Shown here: piece after piece, positions 1 to 10,700 of the stretch
Layout of the letters: each line of letters opens with the position of its first letter
Numbering within the stretch: the first letter of the stretch is position 1
Assembly: GCF_012273895.1 (NCBI RefSeq)
Contig: NC_052105.1
Location: 1,116,001 to 1,180,000 of the forward strand
Length of the DNA stretch: 64,000 nucleotides
Origin: Zerene cesonia
Lineage: Eukaryota; Arthropoda; Insecta; Lepidoptera; Pieridae
Direction: 5' to 3'
Notes under the pieces: model-generated
The model's database searches: none
What the model was told of the DNA's origin: nothing
The model's input: the letters and a program-made list of their open reading frames with translations, nothing else
Made by a program: the position numbers and the translations under genes

Positions 1-1394
1 ATAGTAGACATAACAAAAGCTGTATGCTTTGCCCCTAATGCATAATTGAATTAAATTCTATTCCTAATTTCCTATTAGACCTTTAACAATTGTTTTAAAG
101 ATTCATGTTATCATTTGTGTAATGTCAAACCCAGATGTATCAGAATTAGAACCAATTCTTTATAGATACACCATAAATATTGAATTCAAACTTTTGAGTA
201 CTTTCCTATATGAGAATATTTTACAGAATAGATATACTAAAGCATCTTCTTAATTATAAAGACTTCAAATCCTATATACGTCCTAAAATTTTAATGATGC
301 TTCTTGTGGTAAATAAATGACTAAGTGTACAATATGTAAAAGACTGTATTGCTCTAAGTGTTAAATCAAAATTGTAAGGGCTTGTAGCATACTTCAAAAA
401 TAATAAAAAATTATTAGTAATTTATCAATGTAAGATAAGAATAAGTTACCGTGCATGATACGTTGATGTAGCTCTTGAAATTCTGGACCAACTTTTTATC
501 ATTCATTGTCAATCTATTGCAACTTAGAAAATTCTCACTCTTGACCCACTTTTAACCGTTAAAAGTAAACGATTTCTCTTATATTTAAAGCGACCAATTA
601 AACTAAGTAATAAAAATAATGCCGAACAAACACGTTGAACAAATATGCATGATTTGGTTAAATTTTTATAAAAATTTGATAACAATCACTCGAATATACT
701 CCCCGAATACATCTTGAGGGTATTACACCATACGCTGGGGCATTTCATGGTTGGTACAAATAAGATTTAAACTAAATAAAGTTTACTTAATCCAGAAATA
801 AACATAGCGCACTATGAATTCTGAAACAAACAATTTAATTTATTTATTAATTTTTTTCATTGACGAATCGAGTCAATTTCTTAAATCTCAAGCAAAGATC
901 TGACGTTTACGTCAGTGTTGCCTACTGTATACGAGTATAGCCGTAGACCGTAGTTTATACTACGGTACTATTCTTTGACCTACCTAGTTGTACCTGTGGA
1001 CTGTGGTCCGCTCTTGTTAACTATTATCTAAAATAGGTATTTTAGGTAGTGTAGGTACTATTTGCACATTTTGCGAATTATAAGAATCGTTTAAGGTCTG
1101 TGTAAGAAATAATAATTATGGCATTAATTGTAAAAAATAAAATAAGAGTCAATAAGTAAAAAAGGTAATAAATGTATATTTTTATAGTCTGTACTCATTC
1201 TAGATAACAAAATTTTTGTATTTACTCTGTCTGCTATTCTAGAAAAAAAAAATGAAATGTGCACTATGCTGTGTATGTCGCAAAAATGGCGATTGATAAA
1301 TTTCTGTTCATTGTTTGAAAGTGCAATCTTCAGTCTAATTATATTTGAAAAGGTTAAATATTTATTGGTTGTGTAATCGTGAATAAACCCTAGA
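1..1394 (+). promoter_or_regulatory. Upstream region, promoter and 5' UTR of RNF126
   Basis: AT-rich DNA with no coding potential that I can support. The promoter should lie in the last few hundred bases; I see no clear TATA box. Two compact palindromic motifs at 901-914 and 948-965 sit about 430-500 bp before the start codon in the only less AT-rich part of the region. A tract at 1300-1394 is likely 5' UTR. The transcription start cannot be placed from sequence alone. Confidence 0.45.
901..914. promoter_or_regulatory. Palindromic CRE-like motif
   Basis: TGACGTTTACGTCA is two facing TGACGT half-sites separated by two bases, a bZIP (CREB/ATF) type motif. It lies about 480 bp upstream of the RNF126 start. 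Binding is inferred from the motif only. Confidence 0.45.
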
Positions 1395-1478
1395 ATGGCG
1401 GATGCAATTGTGGACAGTAGAACGGGGGACCGGTTCTATTGCCACAGGTGTAATATCGAGTTTGAAGACGTTTTGCAG
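1395..1478 (+). CDS. RNF126: RNF126 exon 1 (start codon, first half of zinc finger)
   Basis: The exon has 28 codons, from MADAIVD to DVLQ, and ends at a gtaaaa donor in phase 0. It carries the first zinc pair, C16 and C19, in YCHRC. The start is chosen because the frame begins MAD-, typical of the family, and the ATG follows 'tagaatggcg', with a stop codon directly upstream in frame region 'taaaccctag'. It is too short to stand out as an open frame by itself; homology and exon 2 phase identify it. Confidence 0.9.
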
Positions 1479-4400
1479 GTAAAAATCAATAAAATAGGCA
1501 TATAATGTCGTATCCTTGATGTAAATTTATTATTTTTTACTAAAAATGATGTTCCTTGTAATGTTATCGTTCAAGGTCATACATTAATTAAATATGTTTA
1601 CAGTTCTATATATTCGTAAGCAGACGTTATCGAGTGAAGAATATTTTTCATATCCCGGTGGATGCCAGATATTTTCATGACATTTTTAAACTTCTAAATA
1701 AATGTTATGGTTTAATAATGGATTACTATACTTATTAAATTGTTACATCATCTATAAAGTCAGCTGCTTAATCGAAATGTAGGAAAAAATTAAAAAAATA
1801 TGTACGCAATAACCTACCACAGAATTATTCAGTTCCTGATATTGGTTTAAAAATATTCTGTTTTATTTTTTTTCTTAACGTTTCAAATAGTGTTCACAAT
1901 ATTAAATTATTTAATGTCTATACTATAAATAATATTGCAATTTTCGAATGTCGAATAATATTATTTTACACTATACTATAAGGAATTTTTACCTATTGGC
2001 ATTTGGCAGTAAAGTTAAAAAGATACGTATGTATTATTTGTAACAGTTTTTATTGATTTTTTCTATTTTTCCTATAAATACTGTTATCATCATGACTTCA
2101 ACAGATCAAGTAGTAGATTATACTTTTAATCAAGTTGTAAAAACGATATTAAACGGGTTATCTATCACAATGATTGAAGTGTATCAAGTAAAATACACTT
2201 ACCAACATTATACTTATTACATCAAATAAGGATTTTCATATATTCTAAATTATATTACTAACTATATGTGTCTGAATGTAAAAAAATATTATTTTTATGC
2301 TTTTAGAACTCTATATACTATAAAGATTGAGTTAATAAGAATTATAGGAAAAACAAATATTCATATATTCCTACACACTGTGTGTATATATTTAAAAATT
2401 GTATAATTCATGTTGGGAGAACAATGTTTGTTTGTTCAGTTAAAGCAAAGACCCAGTAAAATATATACAATTTTTTCATAAAAACCATCCAAGCTGAAGT
2501 GTTTTGTCTGTTAGCTTTAATGTGCTTATAGAATGTATGGTTTTAATAAAATAAAATGTTTATACTAGGAATATTATATAGTAAGCTGCAACCAATACAA
2601 GTCAAGCATCCATGAAAAATGTTGCAAAACTGGAAAAGAATATTGTTACTCTCAGTAGACAAAGCTGCTTGTATTAGCTGACTAATGTTTGCAATAGATT
2701 GTGCATAATTATTGACTTAAAATTACACACTACAAAATTGATTTTTATCTTTATTTTCCAGGACTACACATGTCCATATTGTGCTAGTGGCTTTATCGAA
2801 CAGTTGGAGGGTCAAGCAGATACACAATTGGGTGCCGGGCAAGCATTCCACGATGCGGGAATGAGTCCACTGGACGCGTTGACGAATAGGGTAGATACAG
2901 CATTCTTGGAATCGTTTTCTGACCAGGCTATGTTTCCGTTAAATGTATGTAAATTGCAGGATAAATTTTCATAATTTTTCAGTAGGTAGTTGGGTTATTT
3001 TCCTTTTATTTCAGTAGTTTATGTATCATATGATTGTCATAATTGTTGTGATATTGATTCTATTATTTTGCTTTATTATAATTAGTATTTATTCATTTCA
3101 GAATATTCCGCCAGTTTTAAGAGACATCGCTTTTCTAATGTCTGGTGGTCGACTAAGGTAAGAATTTCATATTTTTATCCAGCTTTTAGTTGTTCCCTAT
3201 GATTTATTTTATATTTTACACACAATAAATGTGTATTAAACTTCCTTAGTAAATATTTTTGTATGTTATATAACGACGTATGAAAATTAATTTGTGTGTA
3301 AATTAACTTTCAGCAGATCTGGAGGTGGTCGTCAAGGGGTAGCAGCACCACCGTTGGTGCTGGTAGGTGCTCCAGGCGACTATGTTTTTGGCGGTGAAGG
3401 TATGTTTTATATATTACGTCATAATAAAATTAAACATGTATTATGGTGTCAACTTTATTGCGTAAAACGAAATGAAACGAGAAGTGGCTTTTTATAATTT
3501 TATTACATTAAATTTTGCTTAATAATAATATAAATAATGTTAATATTTAATTGCCCATGTATAATATAAATAATGTTAATATTTCCAGCTTTGGATGCAG
3601 TAGTAACACAATTACTCGGTCAGCTGGAACACTCTGGGCCTCCGCCGATGCCGCGCGACATATTGAACTCGATCCCCAATGAAACGGTCACAGAGCAACA
3701 GGCTGAAGCAAATATATCTTGTTCGGTTTGCTGGGAAAACTTTCAACTAGGTGGGAAATTTACTTTTAGCCAAATAATATTAAGTCAGATGATTTTTTAG
3801 GTATGCATTGCTTGTGCTTCATGAGCTATTTTGTTTTTGTATTTCCTTCCTTGTATACATACAATAACATCCTGAATCAAAGTTCGTGGAATACTATGAA
3901 ATCAAATATTCTACATCAACTTAACTTTAAAGTACAGAGTGACAGCACGTAGAGATTATATAAGAGCACATAGCGACATTCGCGTCGACAACAATATAAT
4001 GATTACAATACTCGTTGTAAAGATAATATTAGTCCTCATTTCGCCGTACTAGATTTTCAAGGGTTAATGTATTTGTTTTTGCAAAAAAACTCCTTGTCAG
4101 TTAAGTGTAAAAAAAATTCACCACAAATTTTCTATTTCTTTGAAATGTGCATGAAGCACAATGTTTGGTTCTTTGCAAAAAATACTTTGTAAATTTAGTG
4201 TTAAAAAAATTCACCACTACATTTGTATTATTGAAAGCGCTTATGAAACACAACATAATGAAACAAGGAATTTGTTGGGTTTTTTGAAAAAAAAAAAATC
4301 CTTGTAGTTTAGTGTTAAAAATCCACCATTATTTTTGTATTTCTCAAAAACGCTTATTAAGGCGAGGTGAGTTCTAAGACTCGCAAATTTTTGGTTCGTT

Positions 4401-7400
4401 TTTTCAATTTTTCTTATACAAAATGGAATAANNNNNNNNNNNNNNNNNNNNNNNNNNNNNNNNNNNNNNNNNNNNNNNNNNNNNNNNNNNNNNNNNNNNN
4501 NNNNNNNNNNNNNNNNNNNNNNNNNNNNNNNNNNNNNNNNNNNNNNNNNNNNNNNNNNNNNNNNNNNNNNNNNNNNNNNNNNNNNNNNNNNNNNNNNNNN
4601 NNNNNNNNNNNNNNNNNNNNNNNNNNNNNNNNNNNNNNNNNNNNNNNNNNNNNNNNNNNNNNNNNNNNNNNNNNNNNNNNNNNNNNNNNNNNNNNNNNNN
4701 NNNNNNNNNNNNNNNNNNNNNNNNNNNNNNNNNNNNNNNNNNNNNNNNNNNNNNNNNNNNNNNNNNNNNNNNNNNNNNNNNNNNNNNNNNNNNNNNNNNN
4801 NNNNNNNNNNNNNNNNNNNNNNNNNNNNNNNNNNNNNNNNNNNNNNNNNNNNNNNNNNNNNNNNNNNNNNNNNNNNNNNNNNNNNNNNNNNNNNNNNNNN
4901 NNNNNNNNNNNNNNNNNNNNNNNNNNNNNNNNNNNNNNNNNNNNNNNNNNNNNNNNNNNNNNNNNNNNNNNNNNNNNNNNNNNNNNNNNNNNNNNNNNNN
5001 NNNNNNNNNNNNNNNNNNNNNNNNNNNNNNNNNNNNNNNNNNNNNNNNNNNNNNNNNNNNNNNNNNNNNNNNNNNNNNNNNNNNNNNNNNNNNNNNNNNN
5101 NNNNNNNNNNNNNNNNNNNNNNNNNNNNNNNNNNNNNNNNNNNNNNNNNNNNNNNNNNNNNNNNNNNNNNNNNNNNNNNNNNNNNNNNNNNNNNNNNNNN
5201 NNNNNNNNNNNNNNNNNNNNNNNNNNNNNNNNNNNNNNNNNNNNNNNNNNNNNNNNNNNNNNNNNNNNNNNNNNNNNNNNNNNNNNNNNNNNNNNNNNNN
5301 NNNNNNNNNNNNNNNNNNNNNNNNNNNNNNNNNNNNNNNNNNNNNNNNNNNNNNNNNNNNNNNNNNNNNNNNNNNNNNNNNNNNNNNNNNNNNNNNNNNN
5401 NNNNNNNNNNNNNNNNNNNNNNNNNNNNNNNCGCGGGCGTGCCTCCCTCAGACCCCGCACCTCACCCCCTCAATAGAGGCTAATCGCTGAACTCACCTCG
5501 CCTTAACGTGTTTACGTTGTAATCAAAACGATGGATTCGCAGGCGAGACGATATCGCGGCTGGAGTGCGAGCACATATTCCACTCGTCGTGCATCACGCC
5601 GTGGCTGCAGCTGCACGCCACGTGCCCCATCTGCCGCCGCTCGCTGCTGCCGCGCGACGAGCCGCACGCCGCCAGCGACGCCAGCGGCGCCGCCGCGCCC
5701 GCCGCCAACGGCGACACCCGCCCGCGCCCGACCCTCAGTGAGTAGTATATGTATAGGGGACACACTGGGGCGAGTTCTACACTGAGTGAGGTGGAACATG
5801 TGGCAGTATATATATACAGGGGACACACCGGATCAAGTTCTACACTGAGTGAGGTGATACATGTGTAGTATATATTCATATAGGGGACACACCGGACAGT
5901 CTTAGGCGTGTAACATTCAGTGAGTCCAAGCGACGCTTCAACCTTTGGGGATGGGTTGGACCAAGACTTGCTATGAGTGAGTTGATATATGTCATATTAC
6001 CATGCCCTTGGTGTACGACCCCCACTGATGTCAAATGGGGTTACCAGATCATCTTTGTTGAGTGAGTTTATATTTGAAATTTATACAGCCAGCACTGCTT
6101 GTACCAATAGGATACCATGCTACCGGCCTACGCTGAGTGAGTTGATCTCTTGACATAACGCACCCCTTGATTTGATCTCAGAGGCTAGTGCTGTGTCATA
6201 GCTGCTCGATCAAGTAAGAAAAAACAATAATATTACCTGCATGCTCATGGGACAGCCTTCCTTTACATAAATAGAACGGTACGGTGGTAAAACCTTCACA
6301 TTAATATATAAAAGCTAGATTCACATAAATTTTATGCCAACCAAGACAAAAGAAAAATACAAATGGTGGTGGCTTGACTTTTAAATATTTATTATATCTC
6401 TATCGACAAGTGTGTATCTAGTTTTATATATGAATGCTCAAACAGCGGCGCGAGCGCATCACGCAGTCGACCACGACTACGACTACATCTTCGACTTCGA
6501 CTAGCGGCGTCTGAGTACCGGGGTGGAGATACGTGAGTAGAGAACGCAGTTGTTTAGGGGCACGCACGTTGCTTTACTATGTCACTAACTGTTTGCGGAG
6601 TGGGATTTTATTGGTATATAGTAGACATTATTGAACTTTTGTGGCTTTCTGGCTAGAGTATATTTATATATTACTAGCTTTAGCGACTACGTTTTGTATT
6701 TAGTGGGTTTTTGAAAAAGACATGACAATTTTTTAACGATTTTAGATGCGTATATCTCGTCCACTATTAATTTTAGCAAAACACCTAATTAGGAATCTCT
6801 CATCATTATTTTTAATATCTATCCAATGACACCTTATTTAATTTGATATTCGCGAATTTACTTTTCTATCCGCCGGTCAAATGTATGGTATCTCCTAAAA
6901 ATTATATTTCTCAAATGGTAGCCGGACCAAATAAATATTTTTCTCAAAATATAGCCAATAAATAGTATCTAATATTGGCCTTTCACCATTAAAATTTTGT
7001 TAAAATCTGGCCCGTGGTATTTACGAGGCTGACGCACTCACAAAAAAACAAATAAAAAAAAATACTAACCAGCGATTTCGGATCTATAAAACATCCACAT
7101 TACATAACAGTTATAGTATATTTTTATTTAAATTATGTATATTACAATATTTTAAGCAATTTTGAAATTGATAGTTTAATAAACAATTGTAAAAGCACTT
7201 GTAATTTTAATAAGATAAGAGTTTTATTTATATATTCTTTTAAATATACTAGCATAAAGTATATGATAAAGAAATGTAAAGCACTTATGTTTGATGTGTA
7301 AAAAATATCCACAACAAGACGCAAGATTATAAAGATCTTTGGTTTATTCAATGTATATTACATGCATGCAATATTGCTTAAACATTATACAAATGCGAAA

Positions 7401-7777
7401 CGTAAATAACTCATACTATGATATATGTATTTATCAATAACACAAAATCTTCTGAAATTATTCGAATAAAATTTGACATATTACGCCCTTATTATAAGCT
7501 GTATAAAGTAGTTATCGCCCTTTTATTGAATTATATATATTTGGTTACAGCACCGCGGGTTGTCATACGTCGTTCAACGCACCCGCTGTTCAGAAGGGGG
7601 TTCCAAACTCATACATGGGACTCGCCCCAGGATATGAGCACATCCTCGGACTCGTCCACGTCAGTGACCACAGGTGGCATGTGGGCCCCAAGCACTAGGA
7701 CCGACTCGGGGTCCAACTCCAGCACCTCGGTCAACGACAGAACACAAAACTATCATACGGACTTTGACTGTGATTAA
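1395..7777 (+). CDS. RNF126: RNF126/RNF115-type RING-H2 E3 ubiquitin ligase (insect Iruka), 7 exons
   Basis: Seven exons (1395-1478, 2762-2944, 3102-3157, 3314-3399, 3589-3750, 5543-5737, 7551-7777) total 993 nt and join in phase to 330 residues plus stop. An N-terminal C4 zinc finger uses C16, C19, C32 and C35 and spans exons 1 and 2. A RING-H2 follows: C181, C184, C199, H201, H204, C207, C218, C221, with the usual Trp (W211) before CPIC. The tail from about residue 256 is Ser/Thr-rich and ends in Asp-rich residues. The family transfers ubiquitin from E2s to substrates. Known roles are BAG6-linked quality control by vertebrate RNF126, through the N-terminal finger, and degradation of empty Argonaute by Drosophila Iruka. 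Human RNF126 is about 310 residues, so the length fits. The exons lie on two contigs and stay in phase across the gap, which supports that join. RNF126 and RNF115 are vertebrate paralogues, so the symbol is by family. Confidence 0.93.
1479..2761 (+). other. RNF126 intron 1
   Basis: AT-rich intron from 'gtaaaaatca' to 'ttattttccag'. I see no repeats or embedded genes in it. Confidence 0.85.
2762..2944 (+). CDS. RNF126: RNF126 exon 2 (second half of zinc finger, linker)
   Basis: The acceptor 'ttattttccag' opens 61 codons starting DYTCPYC, and the exon ends at 'aat|gtatgt' in phase 0. C32 and C35 complete the C4 finger begun in exon 1. The linker segment that follows (SPLDALTNRVDTAFL and on) has no catalytic motif. 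Confidence 0.92.
3102..3157 (+). CDS. RNF126: RNF126 exon 3
   Basis: A 56-nt exon lies between 'tcatttcag' and 'ctaag|gtaaga'. It encodes NIPPVLRDIAFLMSGGRLR plus two bases of a split Ser codon. It is too short for open-frame detection, but both splice sites are strong and it is required for phase between exons 2 and 4. Confidence 0.88.
3314..3399 (+). CDS. RNF126: RNF126 exon 4 (tandem NAG acceptor)
   Basis: The acceptor is 'ctttcagcag'. The exon can begin at 3314, which adds a codon, or at 3317, and both keep frame. It encodes a Gly-rich run then LVLVGAPGDYVFGGE and ends at 'gaag|gtatgt'. It is linker between the zinc finger and the RING; VGAPGDYVFG resembles the conserved segment ahead of the RING in this family. 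Confidence 0.9.
3589..3750 (+). CDS. RNF126: RNF126 exon 5 (first RING cysteine pair)
   Basis: The acceptor 'atttccag' opens ALDAVVTQLLGQLE and continues through a PPPMPRDILNSIP segment to SCSVCWENFQL. The exon ends at 'ctag|gtggga' with one base carried over. C181 and C184 are the first two RING ligands. The Pro-rich and ILNSIP region before the RING is a hallmark of RNF126/RNF115. Confidence 0.93.
4081..4360. repeat. Three diverged tandem copies of a roughly 100-bp unit
   Basis: Units start near 4081, 4175 and 4286. Each runs from a Gxn A-tract ('gcaaaaaaa') through 'cttgt...ttagtgttaaaa' and 'ttcaccac' to 'tttgtatt' and 'cgcttat'. They are diverged, with spacings of about 94 and 111 bp. 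The third ends at the TTAA where the next element begins. Confidence 0.7.
4361..5502. mobile_element. DNA-transposon-like element with 14-bp terminal inverted repeats, TTAA flanks
   Basis: The left end GGCGAGGTGAGTTC (4361-4374) and right end (5489-5502) are perfect inverted repeats. Each is bounded by TTAA (4357-4360 and 5503-5506), as expected for a TTAA target duplication of the piggyBac type. The usual piggyBac ends begin CCC, so the superfamily is uncertain, and most of the interior is unsequenced. About 70 bases are visible at each end, and the right end is GC-rich. Whether it encodes a transposase or is a MITE cannot be seen. Confidence 0.6.
4432..5431. other. Assembly gap of 1000 N
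   Basis: Exactly 1000 N, the same length as the other two gaps, so it is a placeholder of unknown true size. Open frames drawn through it are artefacts. Confidence 0.98.
5543..5737 (+). CDS. RNF126: RNF126 exon 6 (RING-H2 core)
   Basis: The acceptor 'ggattcgcag' and the carried G give GETISRLECEHIFHSSC and then WLQLHATCPICRRSL, supplying the remaining six zinc ligands (C199, H201, H204, C207, C218, C221). An Ala/Pro-rich stretch follows, and the exon ends at 'ctca|gtgagt' in phase 1. It is far more GC-rich than its surroundings. The real start of this reading is the splice site, not the in-frame ATG at 5531 of another frame. Confidence 0.93.
5736..6140 (+). repeat. Degenerate minisatellite carrying repeated splice-donor-like sequence
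   Basis: The exon-6 donor context (5736-5743) recurs as c/tTGAGTGAG- or caGTGAGT-like copies near 5781, 5844, 5918, 5972, 6058 and 6132. The first three units also share 'ggggacacac' (near 5757, 5819 and 5883; period about 62-65 bp) and 'agttctacactgagtgag'. Later units are more diverged. The array starts at the real donor and extends into intron 6. Confidence 0.7.
6446..6504 (+). CDS. Candidate alternative terminal exon of RNF126
   Basis: A GC-rich island in an AT-rich intron is bounded by 'tcaaacag' and, at 6533, a 'gtgagt' donor. If spliced from exon 6 (phase 1), it encodes TARAHHAVDHDYDYIFDFD and a TAG at 6502-6504. The tail is acidic and aromatic, like the end of the main isoform (DFDCD). 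The whole 6446-6532 block is 87 nt, a multiple of three, and could be a cassette with an in-frame stop. The polypyrimidine tract is weak, and no transcript evidence is available. Confidence 0.35.
6505..7550 (+). other. Remainder of RNF126 intron 6
   Basis: AT-rich DNA up to the terminal acceptor. I see no recognisable gene or strong repeat. Short open frames here are chance. Confidence 0.7.
7551..7777 (+). CDS. RNF126: RNF126 terminal exon (Ser/Thr-rich tail)
   Basis: The acceptor 'ttggttacag' is phase 1 compatible with exon 6 and gives TPRVVIRRSTHP, then a long Ser/Thr/Asp-rich run, ending NYHTDFDCD and TAA at 7775-7777. Vertebrate RNF126 likewise ends in a low-complexity Ser-rich tail. The intron before it is about 1.8 kb. 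Confidence 0.88.
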
Positions 7778-10700
7778 ATGTGACAGTGGCGGGCTGGGTG
7801 CTGCTTGAATAAATTGTTGAAAATGAAATGCTTTAATTTATTTGTTCATATATAATTATTTTATTGTGCAATTTTCATAAAACGCACATTACGCTGAAAT
7901 CTATGGAACTCTTCGAACGGCATCCAGCCAGACAGTGAAAGTGTAGTGAAATAGTGTTATTTAATCATAGTGAATGGATATGGAGATTGAAGTGTGCCTT
8001 TCATAACATAAGTTATATAGAAATTATTTATGGCCATTCAGTTCGATTAAAATTATAATGGAATGTTTATTTGCTCTATTGAAAATTTATTTGTACAGCG
8101 TGGGTTATGAAAAGACGATAGCATTTACATTTCACCTAGGATGCCTAAGAAGCCTAAATGATTTAACAACTGCATGTTTTTGCTGTATACTAAATGATAG
8201 TAATTTTTATGTGGTTATGATATTACATTTTCCAACTCACACATATATTATATGTGTTTAGCAAATTAAGATGGAGTCTAGAATGATGTTAATTTCCAGT
8301 GCATATTTATTTTGTTTTTATAAATAAAAACGTCTGTAAAATCATAACATTTAGTTGTATTCACATCTATAATATAAATTTTACTTAGGTAAATTATCAC
8401 TCAATCACACAATTTCCTTTCTTTGATATTATAATTCTTGGATTTAAATTGGAGATTGACAAAGACGGTTTGTTTGTGCAGAAAGCCATAGAATAGTTTA
8501 TACTCCCAAATAATGTTATAAAATCTTTCATTGTAGCTTCATCATTATTATTATTTTAGCAGGATTCATCTTCATCTTTCCATTTTGACTTTAAAATGTT
8601 CTATTAAGAAGTTATTCTTCGCATTTTTTGTATATATCGTTTTCGCATGATATTATTCCTTTAGAAATGTAAATATGTAATGTGTAAGCAATGTTGCTAG
8701 ATCCAGGAACATCAGCATTATTAAATGTTAAATAAATGTTTTTGTTTTTTATTTTATGTTTTGTTCATACAAGTTTGTAGATTCATACAAGATTGTAGCT
8801 TCTCCAAAACATTCTTACTGCTCAAAAATACTTTCTTAATGAGTGAAATGGATTTTAAGTATGAAAGTGTTTAAGCAATCTGTCTCGTTACAAAAAAGGA
8901 TGTTTCTGGACTTAGAAAAAGACGGGTATATGGAAACGTGAACACCTAATCTAAGCTATTAAAAAGAATAAAAATATACCTATTTGATACGTTTTCTTAG
9001 TGTTACGTGCTTTATCGATTTGATTCTTTTATTTATAATTAATTTTGAGTAATTATCTATTCTATATAGTTGCTCAAATGTACAAATCATTATAATTTAA
9101 TCACATTTATCGTGTGAATGTATAGTAGAAATTAAACGGTCATAAAAACACCTTAAGCCATCCATATTTATAGCATATTTTATCCAATTTATTCAATCTT
9201 GTAATGAAAGCTGAGTGAAAAGGACAAAGTGTTGAATGCGTATTGGCCTGTATGAAAGTTTATGGTAAAGATAGTAAATTTATCTTAATTAAATCTAGGA
9301 ATATATTCGACGAATACGAAGTGAAATGTAAATAAAATAATGTAAAAATCAAATAAGTTATTATAGTTAATTCAAGCACTTTCGTTTAAATGTCATTCGG
9401 CTCGAAATTGCAATCGTTATGCACAACATTATTATAGAACTTCTAAAGTTATATTTGATCATTCTAGTAAAACGATTTCTACATGTAATCCAAGTTGAAA
9501 ACCCTTATCTGCTATTATCCAACTAACAAAAATTGTTTCATGAGTATGTGTATATGGATAAGATAATATAATGAAATGCATAATCTGTAATGAAAAAATA
9601 CTCGCTATTTAGGTGCCATTGTGCGTGGAAAGCTAAAAAAAATCTAAAGCAATATGAAATGATTAGCACCTATTATTGAATAATGAAGATATAGATATCT
9701 ACATTCATTACACTTTGGTGATCTTATCCTAATGTTTAAAGGCAAATTACAAAGTCGTATTTAGATGAATGTGATTATGATAAATTTTGCTAGTATGACT
9801 TGTGATATTTTTATTATTTATTAGATATTATATACAAAATGTAGCAACTTCTAAAATTAATCCTCAATTTGTTAAGGGCGACCTCAAAACTCAATACATA
9901 ATGCAATACCACATGTTCCTATAGATTTATACTAGGTAACCAATCTGTGTCGAATTGGTGCATATGAAATTCGAAATATCAAATAAAAAGGCGGGAGAAT
10001 ACATTCAAAAGTAACTGAACAATTTGTTCCCACTATGAAACTCGACGTATCTTATCTATGCTCCAATTTGAATGCAGTAAATCTAAAATTTATTTTTTAT
10101 ATAGGTTCTAGGTGTAGGTCTATGGGTGTAGCTATGTTTTTAGGGAGGAGGACCATTTCTTACTTTATATAGAAAAGGAATCCTACTTCTGTATACGAAT
10201 CGCAATGAAAGATGTTTAGGTATTCACATTTGAAACATTTTTGTTCAATACTTTTCCGAAAGGTCGATGATATGATACGACGTGGCTACTCCCATGCCAG
10301 ATCTAAGCCAAAGACTGATGTAAGATCCTTTGAATTCAATCGTAGGTATTAGGCTCAAATATTCGTTGAACTAATCGTGATTCAACTTGCAGTCCTTTAG
10401 ATTGTTTCTAGAAACCTAATTAGATATATCAATGACTAGGAGTTTTAAAAATTCTTTAGAGTATTTATTTGACCACTATAATGTAATTAGTTGTCGAAGG
10501 TAGTAGAAATGGCCTAGTTTTTCTCGATGAATAATCGAAGTGCCTCAAACACTTAGCGGTAGAATAAGTAATATTTTGCTTGTAGGGTACTCGACGTATT
10601 ATTCTATGATAGGTGTGTTCATTGGTAATTCAGATTGTACTTTAGTAAAATTGTAAGGACGTCCGTAATCGAAACATTTTGGAAATTATAGTCTAGTAAT

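Larger units (their letters stand above)
3751..5542 (+). other. RNF126 intron 5, interrupting the RING and holding gap 1
   Basis: The intron separates the first Cys pair of the RING from the rest. It holds a three-copy tandem array (4081-4360), a TTAA-flanked inverted-repeat element (4361-5502) and a 1000-N gap (4432-5431). The phase across it (1/1) is consistent, so the contig order and orientation here look right. Confidence 0.85.

Noticed and set aside
4367..5476. Long open frames across the first run of N on both strands
   Set aside because: They are artefacts of translating 1000 N; the same holds at 11003-12139 and 15819-16949.
5512..5879. Minus-strand frames and the plus frame 5531-5785 over exon 6
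   Set aside because: They are shadows of the GC-rich RING exon in other frames. The real reading is spliced in from 5543 with a carried base.
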